Source: Rickettsia endosymbiont of Ceutorhynchus obstrictus
GTDB taxonomy: Bacteria; Pseudomonadota; Alphaproteobacteria; Rickettsiales; Rickettsiaceae
Direction: 5' to 3'
DNA: 64,000 nucleotides
Assembly (NCBI RefSeq): GCF_964026565.1
Contig: NZ_OZ032162.1
Span: 124,001-188,000, forward strand
Part shown: one piece after another, positions 25,998 to 34,761 of the stretch
How positions within the stretch are numbered: position 1 is the first letter of the stretch
Layout: each line of letters opens with the position of its first letter
Notes under the pieces: model-generated
The model's input: the letters and a program-made list of their open reading frames with translations, nothing else
The model's database searches: none
Told to the model about the DNA's origin: nothing
Translations under genes and position numbers: made by a program

Positions 25998-26489
25998 GAA
26001 AATTATTAAAAAATTTGTATAGTAATAATAACATATAACTAATTTGGCGGCTTGATACAAGAATAATTTAAGTAATGCCGTATTCTCGTCGCATTACAGC
26101 GTCATTCAAAAAGCTTGATACAAGCAAATTTTCGACATTCGCCTGTGCTCACCTACTCTAATACGTTGAGCAGGCTCGTCTTTAAATTTATCTTGTCTGA
26201 AGCTTTCTGAATTTAGCTGTATACCGGAATCGTCATTGCGAGGAGGGACGTAGTCCCGACGTGGCAATCTAGTCTTAGTCATGCTGAACAAGTTTTTCGC
26301 ATCTTTTTTTAGTAGATCCTGAAATAAATTCAGGATGACTATGCTTTTCTGGATTGCCGCAGCCACTTCGTGGCTTCGCAATAACGGGTTTTGTATTAAT
26401 TTTTGAGCCATGCAACAACGCCTATATTAGCCGGATTATTTGAAATAGCCTTTGCTATATCTTTAAAATTATCGTATAGGAGTAGGGGG
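25998..26489. repeat. Repeat-filled gap upstream of ftsK
   Basis: Holds an RPE-1-type element (26099-26222), a CGTCATTGCGAGGAGGGACG arm, the TCATGCTGAACAAG/TCCTGAAATAAATTCAGGATGA hairpin block, a GCAGCCACTTCGTGGC palindrome and a GAGCCATGCAACAACGCC end at about 26405-26422. Open frames across it (for example LNSESFRQDKF on the minus strand) are repeat-encoded. Confidence 0.75.
26099..26222. repeat. RPE-1-type palindromic element, copy 1
   Basis: Shares GCTTGATACAAGC, TTCGCCTGTGCTCAC, TTAAATTTATCTTGTCT and TTTCTGAATTTAGCTGTA with copies at about 47994-48120, 56184-56303 and inside ybeY at 59281-59408. Confidence 0.8.
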
Positions 26490-27188
26490 TTAATAACTCA
26501 GTATTAACAAATCCTTATTTATTTTAAAGCTTTTAAAACGCTGAAGTACCGACATACCGAGTAGTGAAATATCTAGATTGCCGATGCCTATATGCCCTTC
26601 GATATCTTTAAATACTCTACCGATCACCATGCTATCTAATATTATAGGAGCGGCTTTACTTGCGCCGTTAGCGGTAAGATATATCCTGCTATATTTTAAT
26701 TTAGATAAATCGAATCCTAATTTTTTAGCATCCTGCTGAGTCAAAGCTACATCACTTGCGCCGGTATCGATCATAAAGTTTATTTTCACGTTGTTTACAA
26801 GTGCTTCGAGATAAAAATGTCCGTCACCGCTGCGGGCTATAACAATTTCACCCTGCCTATTAACCCAGCTATATGAAGGAATTAATACCGATAATACTCG
26901 CTGACTCGCATAAGTTAATTCAAACCTAAAAGCATAGCCGATTATTATAACTAAAAAAATAATTCCCCAGCTTGATAGTTGCAGAAAAAATTTTCGTAAG
27001 TTATTTTGACCGAAAAAACTATATATAAAACTAATTAATATTATCAGTGCTGAAAAAAATGCTACAAGATTTTGAGAATCATCAAAAAAATGCGGAAATT
27101 TTTCATTTATAAATTTATATAAGAATGAAATAGCAAGCCCACTAATGCCGAAAATAACAACTGCTTTTATAAGATTTTTATATGTCAT
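26490..27188 (-). CDS. Retroviral-type aspartic protease (TIGR02281-like), membrane anchored
   Basis: The 232-aa product has three predicted N-terminal membrane helices (to about residue 100), then a single-lobe aspartyl protease domain. HFYLEALVNNVKINFMIDTGASDVALT holds the catalytic D-T-G-A-S, and a hydrophobic flap-like RIYLTANG and LLGMSVLQRFKSF follow. Such clan AA proteases must dimerise. The family is widespread in Alphaproteobacteria and includes the Rickettsia protein known as APRc, which I recall being linked to processing of surface proteins. ATG at 27188. Alone in its unit, with repeats on both sides. Confidence 0.88.
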   Translation of the reverse strand: MTYKNLIKAVVIFGISGLAISFLYKFINEKFPHFFDDSQNLVAFFSALIILISFIYSFFGQNNLRKFFLQLSSWGIIFLVIIIGYAFRFELTYASQRVLSVLIPSYSWVNRQGEIVIARSGDGHFYLEALVNNVKINFMIDTGASDVALTQQDAKKLGFDLSKLKYSRIYLTANGASKAAPIILDSMVIGRVFKDIEGHIGIGNLDISLLGMSVLQRFKSFKINKDLLILSY

Positions 27189-27689
27189 AGTAATAAACTC
27201 TATGTTCTAAGGAGATATAGCTTCGCTTATTAAGGTCTATACATCAAATTTCGCGAGTCTCGCTTGTGCGGCATTGTTGCGTGGATAGTACAAAGCGCCT
27301 TCGATGTCATTCCCGTGAAAACGGGGCGTTGTTGCATGGCTCGATAAAGCAGCAGTATGTCATTCCCGCGTAGGCGGGAATCTAGAAAAAATACTTTTAA
27401 GTCATCCTGAATTTATTTCAGGATCTTTTTCAAGAGATGCTGAAACAAGTTCAGCATGACAAAAAAAGCCTAGATTCCCGCCTTTAGCTAGAATGACACC
27501 GAGAGCGTTTTTAACCATCCATGCAACAACGCCTACAGCTTCTCGCAATGACGTTTAACGTTTCACGCGGGTATTGCCTTGTGAGCGAGCTGTATATTAA
27601 CGCGAACTATGGATAAGGAATTATCCATAGTTGGGGTTATATTATAGTAAAACTTAGAATATTCTAATTAAAGGTAAGTATAATTTTAA
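27189..27689. repeat. Nested repeat cluster, includes one complete 209-bp GGCGTTGTTGC element
   Basis: Starts with TATTAAGGTCTATACATCAAAT (also at about 44718). A complete element runs 27325-27533 from GGCGTTGTTGCATGGCTCG to CCATGCAACAACGCC, with the TCATCCTGAA and AGATGCTGAA hairpins inside. The cluster ends in AACTATGGATAA/TTATCCATAGTT (27605-27632). No gene seen. Confidence 0.78.
27605..27632. repeat. AACTATGGATAAG-type palindrome, copy 1
   Basis: AACTATGGATAA and TTATCCATAGTT separated by 4 nt. Related longer copies at 44833-44874 and 57581-57620. Confidence 0.75.
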
Positions 27690-27766
27690 TGGTAGCGAGG
27701 GAGGGATTTGAACCCCCGACATGCGGATTATGATTCCGCCGCTCTAACCAACTGAGCTACCCCGCC
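27690..27766 (-). tRNA. tRNA-Met (anticodon CAT), elongator type
   Basis: 77 nt with encoded CCA. On the minus strand, acceptor GGCGGGG pairs with CCTCGCT (first pair G-T). Anticodon arm CGGAATCATAATCCG has loop ATCATAA (CAT). T arm is GGGGG TTCAAAT CCCTC. A paired position 1-72 and no GGG/CCC run in the anticodon stem argue for elongator rather than initiator; tRNA-Ile(CAU) is less likely but not excluded. Confidence 0.92.
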
Positions 27767-28572
27767 AGGGGAAGTATTTAGTGTATACTCGATGAACTTT
27801 AAAAATTGCCTAGCCTGCGCCAGTTTGATTTTGACAGCGAATTTTGTAAAGCTCGCCTTTACGCATGTATTATTTATACACTTGCGCAGACGAGCTTTAA
27901 AATTCATCTGTCAAAATTAAACTGTTCTTGGCTTTTGTCGTCTTATAAGTTCTGCGATGCGCTACGTTAATTATACGCTGCGCTTCTTGACTTATAGACT
28001 CCTTGCTCTTTTTAAAGTTGATCTTCGTCTACCAACTCTTCACTTCACAGGAGTGCCATTTTTTGCGTATCATGCGTGTTGAGCAGCGTTTGTTGCGTGG
28101 CTCGGAATCCTTATAAAAAACACCGTCATTGCGAAGCCACGAAGTGGCAGCGGCCAATCTAGAAAAAAATAGCAAAAAATGCTATGAAAGTTATTATTTT
28201 CCTGGATTGCCGCGCTCCTTTTAGTCGCGACGTTGTTGCATGGCTCGAAAATTGCTATATTTTGGGTATTCTTTAAAAGTACCGCGATGTCATGCCGTGG
28301 CTTGACCACGGCATCCAGTCAGGCTTTTTAATTTTTTCTGGATACCGTGGTCAAGCCACGGTATGACAAGTTTTAAGCGATTTTAACCATCCATGCAACA
28401 ACACCTTCAGTCGCTCGCAATAACGATTCTGGTAGCCACGCAACAATGCCCCGTTTTCACGGGAATGACATCGAAAATTTAAGCCATGCAACAACGCTCT
28501 TCTGCAGGAATGGCGTCGAAATTTCAAACCACGCCGGCAATGCTGAGTAATAACAATCCCTTAAATAATATC
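27767..28572. repeat. 806-bp non-coding region: nested long palindrome plus repeat cluster
   Basis: Bases 27785-28040 form the nested inverted repeat described separately. Bases 28085-28560 hold, in order: GTTTGTTGCGTGGCTCGG, CGTCATTGCGAAGCCACGAAG arm, GTTGTTGCATGGCTCG, a complete TGTCATGCCGTGGCTTGACCACGGCATCCAG..GGATACCGTGGTCAAGCCACGGTATGACA palindrome (28288-28369), and CCATGCAACAAC ends. No gene seen. Confidence 0.75.
27785..28040. repeat. Long nested inverted repeat, about 250 bp
   Basis: Outer arms CGATGAACTTTAAAAA and TTTTTAAAGTTGATCTTCG. Inner arms CAGTTTGATTTTGACAG..GAATTTTGTAAAGCTCG and CGAGCTTTAAAATTC..CTGTCAAAATTAAACTG surround ACGCATGTATTATTTATACACTTGCG-like sequence. A second small hairpin, CTTATAAGTTCTGCGATGCG / CGCTGCGCTTCTTGACTTATAG, lies inside the outer arms. 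Starts 19 bp upstream of the tRNA-Met gene. Confidence 0.7.
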
Positions 28573-29046
28573 TTAACGTTTAGAGAATTGAGTTTTCTTA
28601 CGTGCTTTACGTTGTCCGTATTTTTTACGTTCTACAACTCTAGAATCACGAGTTAAAAATCCACCTTTACGTAAAAGCGGATGAAATTCCGGAGCGGATA
28701 TATCAAGTGCTTTAGCAATGCCGTGTAAAATAGCACCTTTTTGTCCGGAAATTCCGCCGCCTTTGACGGTACAAATTACATCATATTGCCCGCTAGTTTT
28801 TGTTAAAATAAAGGGTTGTAAAATAGTTTTAACATGCGTATTAGAAGTAAAATATTGATCTATATTTTTTTCGTTAACCGTTACTTTACCCTTGCCGGCT
28901 TTTATCCAAACTCTAGCTATAGCATTTTTTCTTTTGCCTGTAGCGTAAAACTTATTAGTATTTTCTGAACTTTCTTTAGGAGATTTAACTAACAATTTTT
29001 CTTGAGTTAAAGGCTCTTTTTCGTTTTTAATCTTTAATTTTGTCAT
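28573..29046 (-). CDS. rpsI: 30S ribosomal protein S9
   Basis: The 157-aa product has the S9 core beginning at FYATGKRKNAIARVWIKAG (about 33-51). It ends with the basic tail DSRVVERKKYGQRKARKKTQFSKR, whose last residues reach the P-site tRNA. The extra 30 residues at the N-terminus (Lys/Glu-rich) make it longer than the common 130 aa, as in many Alphaproteobacteria. It lies 6 nt after rplM in the conserved rplM-rpsI operon. Confidence 0.97.
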   Translation of the reverse strand: MTKLKIKNEKEPLTQEKLLVKSPKESSENTNKFYATGKRKNAIARVWIKAGKGKVTVNEKNIDQYFTSNTHVKTILQPFILTKTSGQYDVICTVKGGGISGQKGAILHGIAKALDISAPEFHPLLRKGGFLTRDSRVVERKKYGQRKARKKTQFSKR

Positions 29047-29052
29047 ACTAAA

Positions 29053-29520
29053 TTACTTTTTATTTTTGGGATTCTGGCTTGCAAAATCATAAGCTACCGG
29101 TTGTTGTGCTTGATGAGGGTGTTCCTCTTTTGCATAAACATATAAATTACTCATTTGCTTTGCACCCAAAACATTTCTCGTAATCATTCTTTTTACAGCC
29201 GATTTAACAACGCGTTCAGGATATTTGCCGCTTAAAATTTTTCCTGCGGTAGTTTCTTTAATCCCGCCCGGGAATCCCGTATGTCTGTAATACACTTTAC
29301 CGTCTTTGGGATTGGCTTTCTTACCGGTCAATTTTATATGTTCCGCGTTAATTATAATTACATTATCTCCACAATCCATATGAGGAGTAAAAGTAGGTTT
29401 ATGTTTACCGCGTAACATATTGGCAACTTTGCTAGCAAGCCTACCAAGAATCAGATTTTGCGCGTCTATAACCCACCATTTTTTTTGAATATCCGATGGT
29501 TTTGCAGAGTAAGTTTTCAC
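29053..29520 (-). CDS. rplM: 50S ribosomal protein L13
   Basis: 155 aa from GTG 29520 with AAAAAGA upstream. KTYSAKPSDIQKKWWVIDAQ opens the protein as in other alphaproteobacterial L13. Family landmarks LGRLASKVANMLRGK, GDNVIIINAEHIKLTGKK and YRHTGFPGGIKE are present. It binds 23S rRNA early in 50S assembly. First gene of rplM-rpsI; the 5' side is repeat sequence. Confidence 0.97.
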   Translation of the reverse strand: MKTYSAKPSDIQKKWWVIDAQNLILGRLASKVANMLRGKHKPTFTPHMDCGDNVIIINAEHIKLTGKKANPKDGKVYYRHTGFPGGIKETTAGKILSGKYPERVVKSAVKRMITRNVLGAKQMSNLYVYAKEEHPHQAQQPVAYDFASQNPKNKK

Positions 29521-30039
29521 AGTAATATCTTTTTAATTAGAATTATTCAAATCAAGATTATTTGAGCATATTAAATAGCATTAAAGTCGGCTATTTGTCA
29601 AGTTAAATATAATATTGATATGTTTTTGTCATGCTGAACAAGTTTGGGCGTTGTTGCGTGGCTCTAAAAAAGTGCCGTGTATCATTCTAGCTAAAGGCGG
29701 GAATCTAGAAAAATCTTAATAAAAGACTGGATACCGTGGTCAAGCCCACTACTGTACGAACGTTGAAAAAAGGCTGTGTCATGCCGTGACTTGATCACGG
29801 CATCCAGGAAAATAAAGCCATATTAGACTTATTTTAGAATCTTTTTATGATATTATAAGCTGGACTGAAGTGGTCGTAGCCACGGAATGACAGAATTTTT
29901 ACCTCTTTATTTAAACGTTCGTACAGTAGTGGGTCAAGCCACGGTATGACATCGTACTTATAATAACCATAATACGGTAAATTATGAGCCATGCAACAAG
30001 ACCCGCGCCGTTGTCGGAATGACATCGTAACCGCGGCTT
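29521..30039. repeat. Repeat-filled gap upstream of rplM
   Basis: Contains GGGCGTTGTTGCGTGGCTC (about 29647), a GGATACCGTGGTCAAGCC half palindrome interrupted by the 185-bp element at 29747-29931, the other half GGTCAAGCCACGGTATGAC, and GAGCCATGCAACAAG. Bases 29521-29630 are AT-rich and probably hold the rplM promoter. Confidence 0.75.
29747..29931. mobile_element. 185-bp MITE-like element, copy 2
   Basis: Ends CACTACTGTACGAACGTT and AACGTTCGTACAGTAGTG, flanked by exact 9-bp duplications GGTCAAGCC (29738-29746 and 29932-29940). Same orientation and length as copy 1. Confidence 0.9.
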
Positions 30040-31290
30040 TTAAATCGCTTTGTTAGTATCGAATATTATTTTTTTATCGGTAGAAAAATATATATTATTA
30101 TCAAATCCTATACCGTAATAGCGGATATTTTTAGTAATTTTTGTAATAGTAGGTATGGTACTTAAATGTCCGTTCTTATCTGAGCGGAAACTATATAAAA
30201 CTCCGTTAACGGAAATAACGTTTAAGCTCATACCGGTATTATCTTTACTAACGGAAGGCGCTAAAAAAATGGCTGATTTTAATTTTTTAACATCTTTACC
30301 GTCATTTAAATCGGCGACAAATTTTACTTGACCTGATGCAAGAGAGAGTGCTGCAACCTGCCGAGCATTATTTGTGACGAATAAGCTATTACCGATTAAT
30401 GACATGGATTGAATATCATTAGCGTTAGTTTGCCAAATAACGACACCGGTTGCAACATTTAGCTTTATTATTTTACCTAAACCGCTTGCTATGTATAAAT
30501 TATTATTGTCGCTAATAGGTGCGCATAATATACTAGCTTCTTCAAAATTCGGTAGAGACGCATGTTCGGAATCTGTAAGCTCAAAACTCCAAAGAACTTC
30601 ACCTTTTTTGGTGTTAATAGCAAGAATTTGTCCCGAACTGTAAGTAACTATAATGCGATCATGATATATTATAGGAGCAACTTGGTAGCTAGAAGATAAA
30701 ACTTCTACCGTTCCTTCATGTTGCCAAACGGGATTTAAAGTTTTGGTATTTAAAGCAACTAGCTGATTACTAATAGTTTGAACTAAAATAGTATCATCAT
30801 TTATCGTAATCGGCTTAATTCTGATAATATCCGGCAGCTCTTTTCTTATTAGTTCATGTCCTGATTTTGCATCTAATACTACTAATAACCTTGAACCGTA
30901 TGTTACGTATAATTTTCCGTCATGATACAAAATTCCGCCGCCGATATAATTATCTTCTTTATTTCTACTGATATTATAAGACCAGATTATACTATTTTTT
31001 TCTTTGGAAAATGCCGATATATTTGATTTAATATCTAAAGTATACACTATATTATTAACAAAAACCGGCTCGGTAACGGTTTTGTATTTAGTAAAGGAAT
31101 ATTCTTTATTTTTTAACATGTTATGGTTAAATAAATAGGTGTTTTTACTAGAATCTAAATATATCGATTCATTAGTTTGAGCTGAGAGCCTTGGAGTTAA
31201 TTCTACAATATTTTTTACTTTTTTAGGTCCGAGTCCGTTACAGGAAATTAAAATAAAAGGTAATAATAAAATTGCTAATTTTTTGTTCAT
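30040..31290 (-). CDS. bamB: Outer membrane assembly lipoprotein BamB-like (PQQ beta-propeller)
   Basis: The 416-aa product has lipoprotein signal MNKKLAILLLPFILISC with lipobox LIS-C17, then repeated PQQ-type blades (IIWSYNISR, LVVLDAKSGHEL, LVALNTKTLNPVWQHEG, ILAINTKKGEVLWSFEL, VVIWQTNAND). BamB helps BamA insert beta-barrel proteins. It overlaps the upstream 226-aa gene by 4 nt (ATGA). The pairing of a YfgM-like protein directly before BamB copies the yfgM-bamB order of many bacteria and supports both calls. Confidence 0.88.
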   Translation of the reverse strand: MNKKLAILLLPFILISCNGLGPKKVKNIVELTPRLSAQTNESIYLDSSKNTYLFNHNMLKNKEYSFTKYKTVTEPVFVNNIVYTLDIKSNISAFSKEKNSIIWSYNISRNKEDNYIGGGILYHDGKLYVTYGSRLLVVLDAKSGHELIRKELPDIIRIKPITINDDTILVQTISNQLVALNTKTLNPVWQHEGTVEVLSSSYQVAPIIYHDRIIVTYSSGQILAINTKKGEVLWSFELTDSEHASLPNFEEASILCAPISDNNNLYIASGLGKIIKLNVATGVVIWQTNANDIQSMSLIGNSLFVTNNARQVAALSLASGQVKFVADLNDGKDVKKLKSAIFLAPSVSKDNTGMSLNVISVNGVLYSFRSDKNGHLSTIPTITKITKNIRYYGIGFDNNIYFSTDKKIIFDTNKAI

Positions 31291-31967
31291 ATTCTCTTGT
31301 CCTTATCACTATCTAAATTTGAGAGTAAAGCCTTGGCCTGATCTTTTGTCAGTTCCGGAGCATTATTTGACGCTATTAGTATTTTTAAAGTTTCTTTTGC
31401 TACGTCCGGCATATCGTTTTTAATATCCCAAATTGCTTTTATAAAGTTGGCCGTAGCCCAAAAAGCTTTTTCTTCGTCATTAAAATATTTTAAATATGTT
31501 AATGCCTTTTCTTTATCTTGCTTAGCTATATTTTCTTCATCGATAACTAAACTTAACCATGAAATACGGGCATAAGCCGTAGTTATTTCTTGATATTCGG
31601 TATTTTGAATAATTTTTTCTAATAAAGCCTTAGCGTCTTGATGTTTTTTTTCTGAAATCTTTATAGCAACTTGCTCTAATAAAGCAATTTCTTTTATTCT
31701 ATTGCTACTTGTATTGCTTAAATTTTCTAAGGTGCTAAAAGCAAAATCTTTGTTGCCTTCGATCATTTCAATGCTAATGGCTTTAACAAAAATATCCCCG
31801 TTTTTCTGATTATTTTTAATTCGGTTATCTTTATGACGGTTATTAATTATCATTATAATAACAATGAATATCGCAAAAATTATAACGATGGGTAAAATCT
31901 TTTTGAAAAATCTTAACCTTTTTTCTTCGTTTTGATCATTTAATACTTCTTCTAGAATATCAGACAT
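31287..31967 (-). CDS. YfgM-like/DUF2659 membrane-anchored TPR protein
   Basis: The 226-aa product has a cytosolic N-terminus rich in Glu/Asp, one membrane helix at about residues 26-43 (ILPIVIIFAIFIVIIMII), then helical TPR-like repeats with AxxxLExIIQN and AYARISWLSLV. This is the layout of YfgM, a SecYEG-associated periplasmic chaperone; I also associate the sequence with the Rickettsia family DUF2659. It overlaps bamB by 4 nt and starts 2 nt after cpoB, so the three genes form one unit for envelope biogenesis. Confidence 0.75.
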   Translation of the reverse strand: MSDILEEVLNDQNEEKRLRFFKKILPIVIIFAIFIVIIMIINNRHKDNRIKNNQKNGDIFVKAISIEMIEGNKDFAFSTLENLSNTSSNRIKEIALLEQVAIKISEKKHQDAKALLEKIIQNTEYQEITTAYARISWLSLVIDEENIAKQDKEKALTYLKYFNDEEKAFWATANFIKAIWDIKNDMPDVAKETLKILIASNNAPELTKDQAKALLSNLDSDKDKRI

Positions 31968-31969
31968 TT

Positions 31970-32716
31970 TTATTTACTTTGTTGAGTTTTACAACCGAAT
32001 TTAACTTTAGCATCCTCCGCCATTTTTTTAGATATTGCGGATCTATTAGTCGGAAATTCTTTATCAAGCTTGGTAAGTATATTACAGGCTTCTTGTTTTT
32101 TCTTTAATTCACCGAGTGATAACGACAATTTAAGTAAAGCATCGGAAGATTTAGGACCTTTAGGAGATTGTTTATAACATTTTAAATAATTGATCGCAGC
32201 GCCGTTAAAATCTTTGCGTTTAAAAAAACTTTCTCCGTACCAAAAATAAGCGTTACTGATTACGGCACTACTCGGATAAGTTTGTATAAAACTTGCAAAT
32301 TTCTTCTCCGCTTCCTCTAATTTACCGTCTTTAAAAGAAGCAAGGGCCAAATCATAAGCTTGTTTATCGGCTGCTATATCTTTTTTGTTAATAACGGGAG
32401 TCGTGGAATTAGGGGTATTATTTATCTCTTCTAAAGCAGATACGTCAAATACATCGGGAATGTCGGAAGTTTCCGGTATATTTTCCGAATTTTGAGCATG
32501 CTCCGTAATATTTAATTGTTTTGTTATTATTCCAACTTTATGCTCTAAGATTTCAATTTTACCGAGTAATCGCTGAATTTCTTTTTCTTGCTCGTCTAAT
32601 CTATTTTCATAATCATTATTTGCTACAAATTTTAGATTTTTACTTTTAATTACTTGATCTTCTCCAAATACGCAGAAGGGTAATAAAACAGTAAATAATA
32701 ATGTAATTAGTTTCAT
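31970..32716 (-). CDS. cpoB: Tol-Pal associated periplasmic protein CpoB (YbgF)
   Basis: The 248-aa product has signal peptide MKLITLLFTVLLPFCVFG-ED and an N-terminal coiled coil at about residues 35-75 (EQEKEIQRLLGKIEILEHKVG) for trimerisation. An Asn/Thr/Pro-rich linker follows, then C-terminal TPRs (AYDLALASFKDGKLEEAEKKF, NAYFWYGESFFKRKDF). CpoB coordinates outer-membrane constriction with peptidoglycan synthesis at division. The tol-pal genes are not in this window; here cpoB leads the yfgM-like/bamB unit. Confidence 0.88.
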   Translation of the reverse strand: MKLITLLFTVLLPFCVFGEDQVIKSKNLKFVANNDYENRLDEQEKEIQRLLGKIEILEHKVGIITKQLNITEHAQNSENIPETSDIPDVFDVSALEEINNTPNSTTPVINKKDIAADKQAYDLALASFKDGKLEEAEKKFASFIQTYPSSAVISNAYFWYGESFFKRKDFNGAAINYLKCYKQSPKGPKSSDALLKLSLSLGELKKKQEACNILTKLDKEFPTNRSAISKKMAEDAKVKFGCKTQQSK

Positions 32717-32982
32717 ATATTTTTTATTTTTGTGATGTCATTCTAGTTCAAACGGAGCATTATTGCATGGCTCAAATTTTCGATGTCATTCTAGCTAAAG
32801 GCGGAAATCCAGGCTTTTTTTGTCATGCTGAACTTGTTTCAGCATCTCTTGAAAAATATCCTGAAATAAATTCAGGATGACTTAAAAGTATTTTTCTGGA
32901 TTCCCGCCTTTAGCTAGAATGACATTTATAATTTTTCATCCACGAGCAGTATACAAAAAAATTTCCATTATTCCATATCTTT
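32717..32982. repeat. Palindromic repeats upstream of cpoB
   Basis: GAGCATTATTGCATGGCTC, TTCTAGCTAAAGGCGGAAATCC and its mate GGATTCCCGCCTTTAGCTAG, and between them the TCATGCTGAA / TCCTGAAATAAATTCAGGATGA hairpins. No gene seen. Confidence 0.75.
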
Positions 32983-34473
32983 TTATATTTCCATACTTCC
33001 GTCATAAGAAAAAGTTAAAGTTATCGTCGTTCCTTCCTTTATTTTGCTCTCTAAATTAAACTTACCGTTCATAAGTTCAACTAATTTTTTTGTTAACGGT
33101 AGACCAAGTCCGGTACCTTCGTATTTTCGACTAAGCTCACTATCAATTTGCCCGAATGCCGATAATGTTTTCGGTATATCTTTTTCTTCAATACCGATGC
33201 CGGTATCTATAACTTTTATATATACTAACCTTTCCAATTCGTTTCGTTCGATACTTATAGTTACTGTACCGCCGTTATTAGTAAATTTAACCGCGTTCGA
33301 TAAAAGGTTCAATAATACTTGTTTAAGCCTCTTCGGATCAGCTTTTATAATAATATGGTCTTGAGGTAATTTATCGATTAACGTTACCCCTGCTTGGTCT
33401 GCTCTCGGCTTTACAAGTCTTATTGAAGAGCTAATTAATTTATTTAGATCGAGATCGATATTATCTACTTTTAATTTGTCGGCAGAAGCTTTAGAAAGGT
33501 CTAAAATATCATTAATCATGCTAAGTAGGTGCTTGCCGGCATTATTAATGTCTTGTAGGTAAGTACTATTTTTTGCCGCATCTTTCTCCGACATTAAAAT
33601 TTCCGAGAAACCTATTATAGCATTAAGCGGGGTACGCAACTCATGACTAATATTAGCAAAAAATTTAGTGTTTGAGGAACTTGTTTGTTCTACTTTAATT
33701 ATTTCTGCTTTTAAGTTTCTATTAGTTTTAAGCTGTTGATCTATAATTTGTCTAGCATAATTAGTATTACTAATAATTATAGTACAAAATATTATAAAAA
33801 TAATGATAAATGTTATAAAAACTTTTTTTTCAAGCTCTAATATATTCTCCCATTGATCGGTAATATCGGTATTAATTTCTAGTACGCCGTCCACCGGAAA
33901 CTCATATAGATTGTTATCTATTATAGGTATATAGCTTGTAATAAAAACAGCTTCTTCTTGGTTATTATCGTTTTCTATTATTACTTTAGGTGCCAATAGA
34001 TGGCTTGTGATTCCGTTAAATGCTTTATGAAGTGCTCCTTTAAAAATAAACGGTTTTAAAAAATATCTATCAATTTTTGCGGTAATTATTTCATACAAAT
34101 TATCGTCCGGATAGCTTTTTACATTATACATGTTAAGCAAGCCGCTAGTGATAAATCTATTACCTTTAATATCGTATAAAGAAATATTAATATTAAGATT
34201 AGTAAACCAGTCGGCAGAAACCGTAGCAAAGTCAATAAAATCTTGATCCCGCAATAAACTTATATAACCGAATTTATGCAATTTAGCTGTTGCTGCCGGA
34301 TGAGTATTCCAAACATGTTTTGTATAAATTTCGGCAATTTGAACATTCTCCGCCGCCACATGTTTTAAGATCATTTCCTTTATCATAAAATAACGATAAA
34401 ACATCATATTTATGATAATATTAAGAAATAATACAATGAATGACAATCTTACTATATATTTATTTTGGTTCAT
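32983..34473 (-). CDS. Membrane sensor histidine kinase
   Basis: The 496-aa product has membrane helices at about 8-28 and 217-235 enclosing a 190-residue periplasmic sensor domain of no recognised type. The HisKA domain has the phospho-acceptor H277 in FFANISHELRTPLNAI. The HATPase domain has N box LLNLLSNAVKFT, G1 DTGIGIEE, F box FGQ and G2 GTGLGLPLTKKL. There is no receiver domain and no response regulator beside it, so the partner is encoded elsewhere. The sequence around the His resembles PleC/PdhS-type alphaproteobacterial kinases. Rickettsia keep only a few such kinases. The frame looks complete. Confidence 0.88.
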   Translation of the reverse strand: MNQNKYIVRLSFIVLFLNIIINMMFYRYFMIKEMILKHVAAENVQIAEIYTKHVWNTHPAATAKLHKFGYISLLRDQDFIDFATVSADWFTNLNINISLYDIKGNRFITSGLLNMYNVKSYPDDNLYEIITAKIDRYFLKPFIFKGALHKAFNGITSHLLAPKVIIENDNNQEEAVFITSYIPIIDNNLYEFPVDGVLEINTDITDQWENILELEKKVFITFIIIFIIFCTIIISNTNYARQIIDQQLKTNRNLKAEIIKVEQTSSSNTKFFANISHELRTPLNAIIGFSEILMSEKDAAKNSTYLQDINNAGKHLLSMINDILDLSKASADKLKVDNIDLDLNKLISSSIRLVKPRADQAGVTLIDKLPQDHIIIKADPKRLKQVLLNLLSNAVKFTNNGGTVTISIERNELERLVYIKVIDTGIGIEEKDIPKTLSAFGQIDSELSRKYEGTGLGLPLTKKLVELMNGKFNLESKIKEGTTITLTFSYDGSMEI

Positions 34474-34761
34474 TATATTTGATCTTTATATTGCAAAGAT
34501 TGGCTTAGGGCGCTTGTCATTCTCACGTAGCATTGTTGCGTGGATACCAAAACCGTCATGGCGAGGTGCCTCTTGGCACCGTGGCCATCCAGTTAAACAT
34601 ATTTTATACTAAACTTGTTTAGTATTCTAATTAAATCCCTCATTATATTCGGGATAGCCTGGATGGCCACAGCCACTTCGTGGCTTCGCCATGACGGGTT
34701 TTATTAATTTTTGATCCACGCAACAATGCCGCGCAGGAATGACATAGAGCATCGAGTATAC
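34474..34761. repeat. Palindromic repeat cluster between ctpA and the kinase
   Basis: GCATTGTTGCGTGGATACC, then a 143-bp palindromic repeat (34554-34696) with TATACTAAACTTGTTTAGTAT in its middle, then GATCCACGCAACAATGCC. The unit is a repeat carried inside outer inverted ends. Confidence 0.8.
34554..34696. repeat. TTTAGTATTCTAATTAAATCCC-type palindromic repeat, copy 1 of 7
   Basis: About 143-149 bp, from CGTCATGGCGAGG to CGCCATGACG. It contains CTAAACTTGTTTAG, then TTCTAATTAAATCCC, then ATTCGGGATAGCCTGGAT and GCCACTTCGTGGC. Other copies: 36215-36359, 43876-44022, 48284-48429, 49424-49570, 52689-52831, 59859-60003. Confidence 0.82.

Noticed and set aside
26106..26411. Minus-strand 101-aa open frame upstream of ftsK
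   Set aside because: Entirely made of RPE-1-type and CGTCATTGCGAGG-type repeats; no ribosome binding site and no homology outside repeats.
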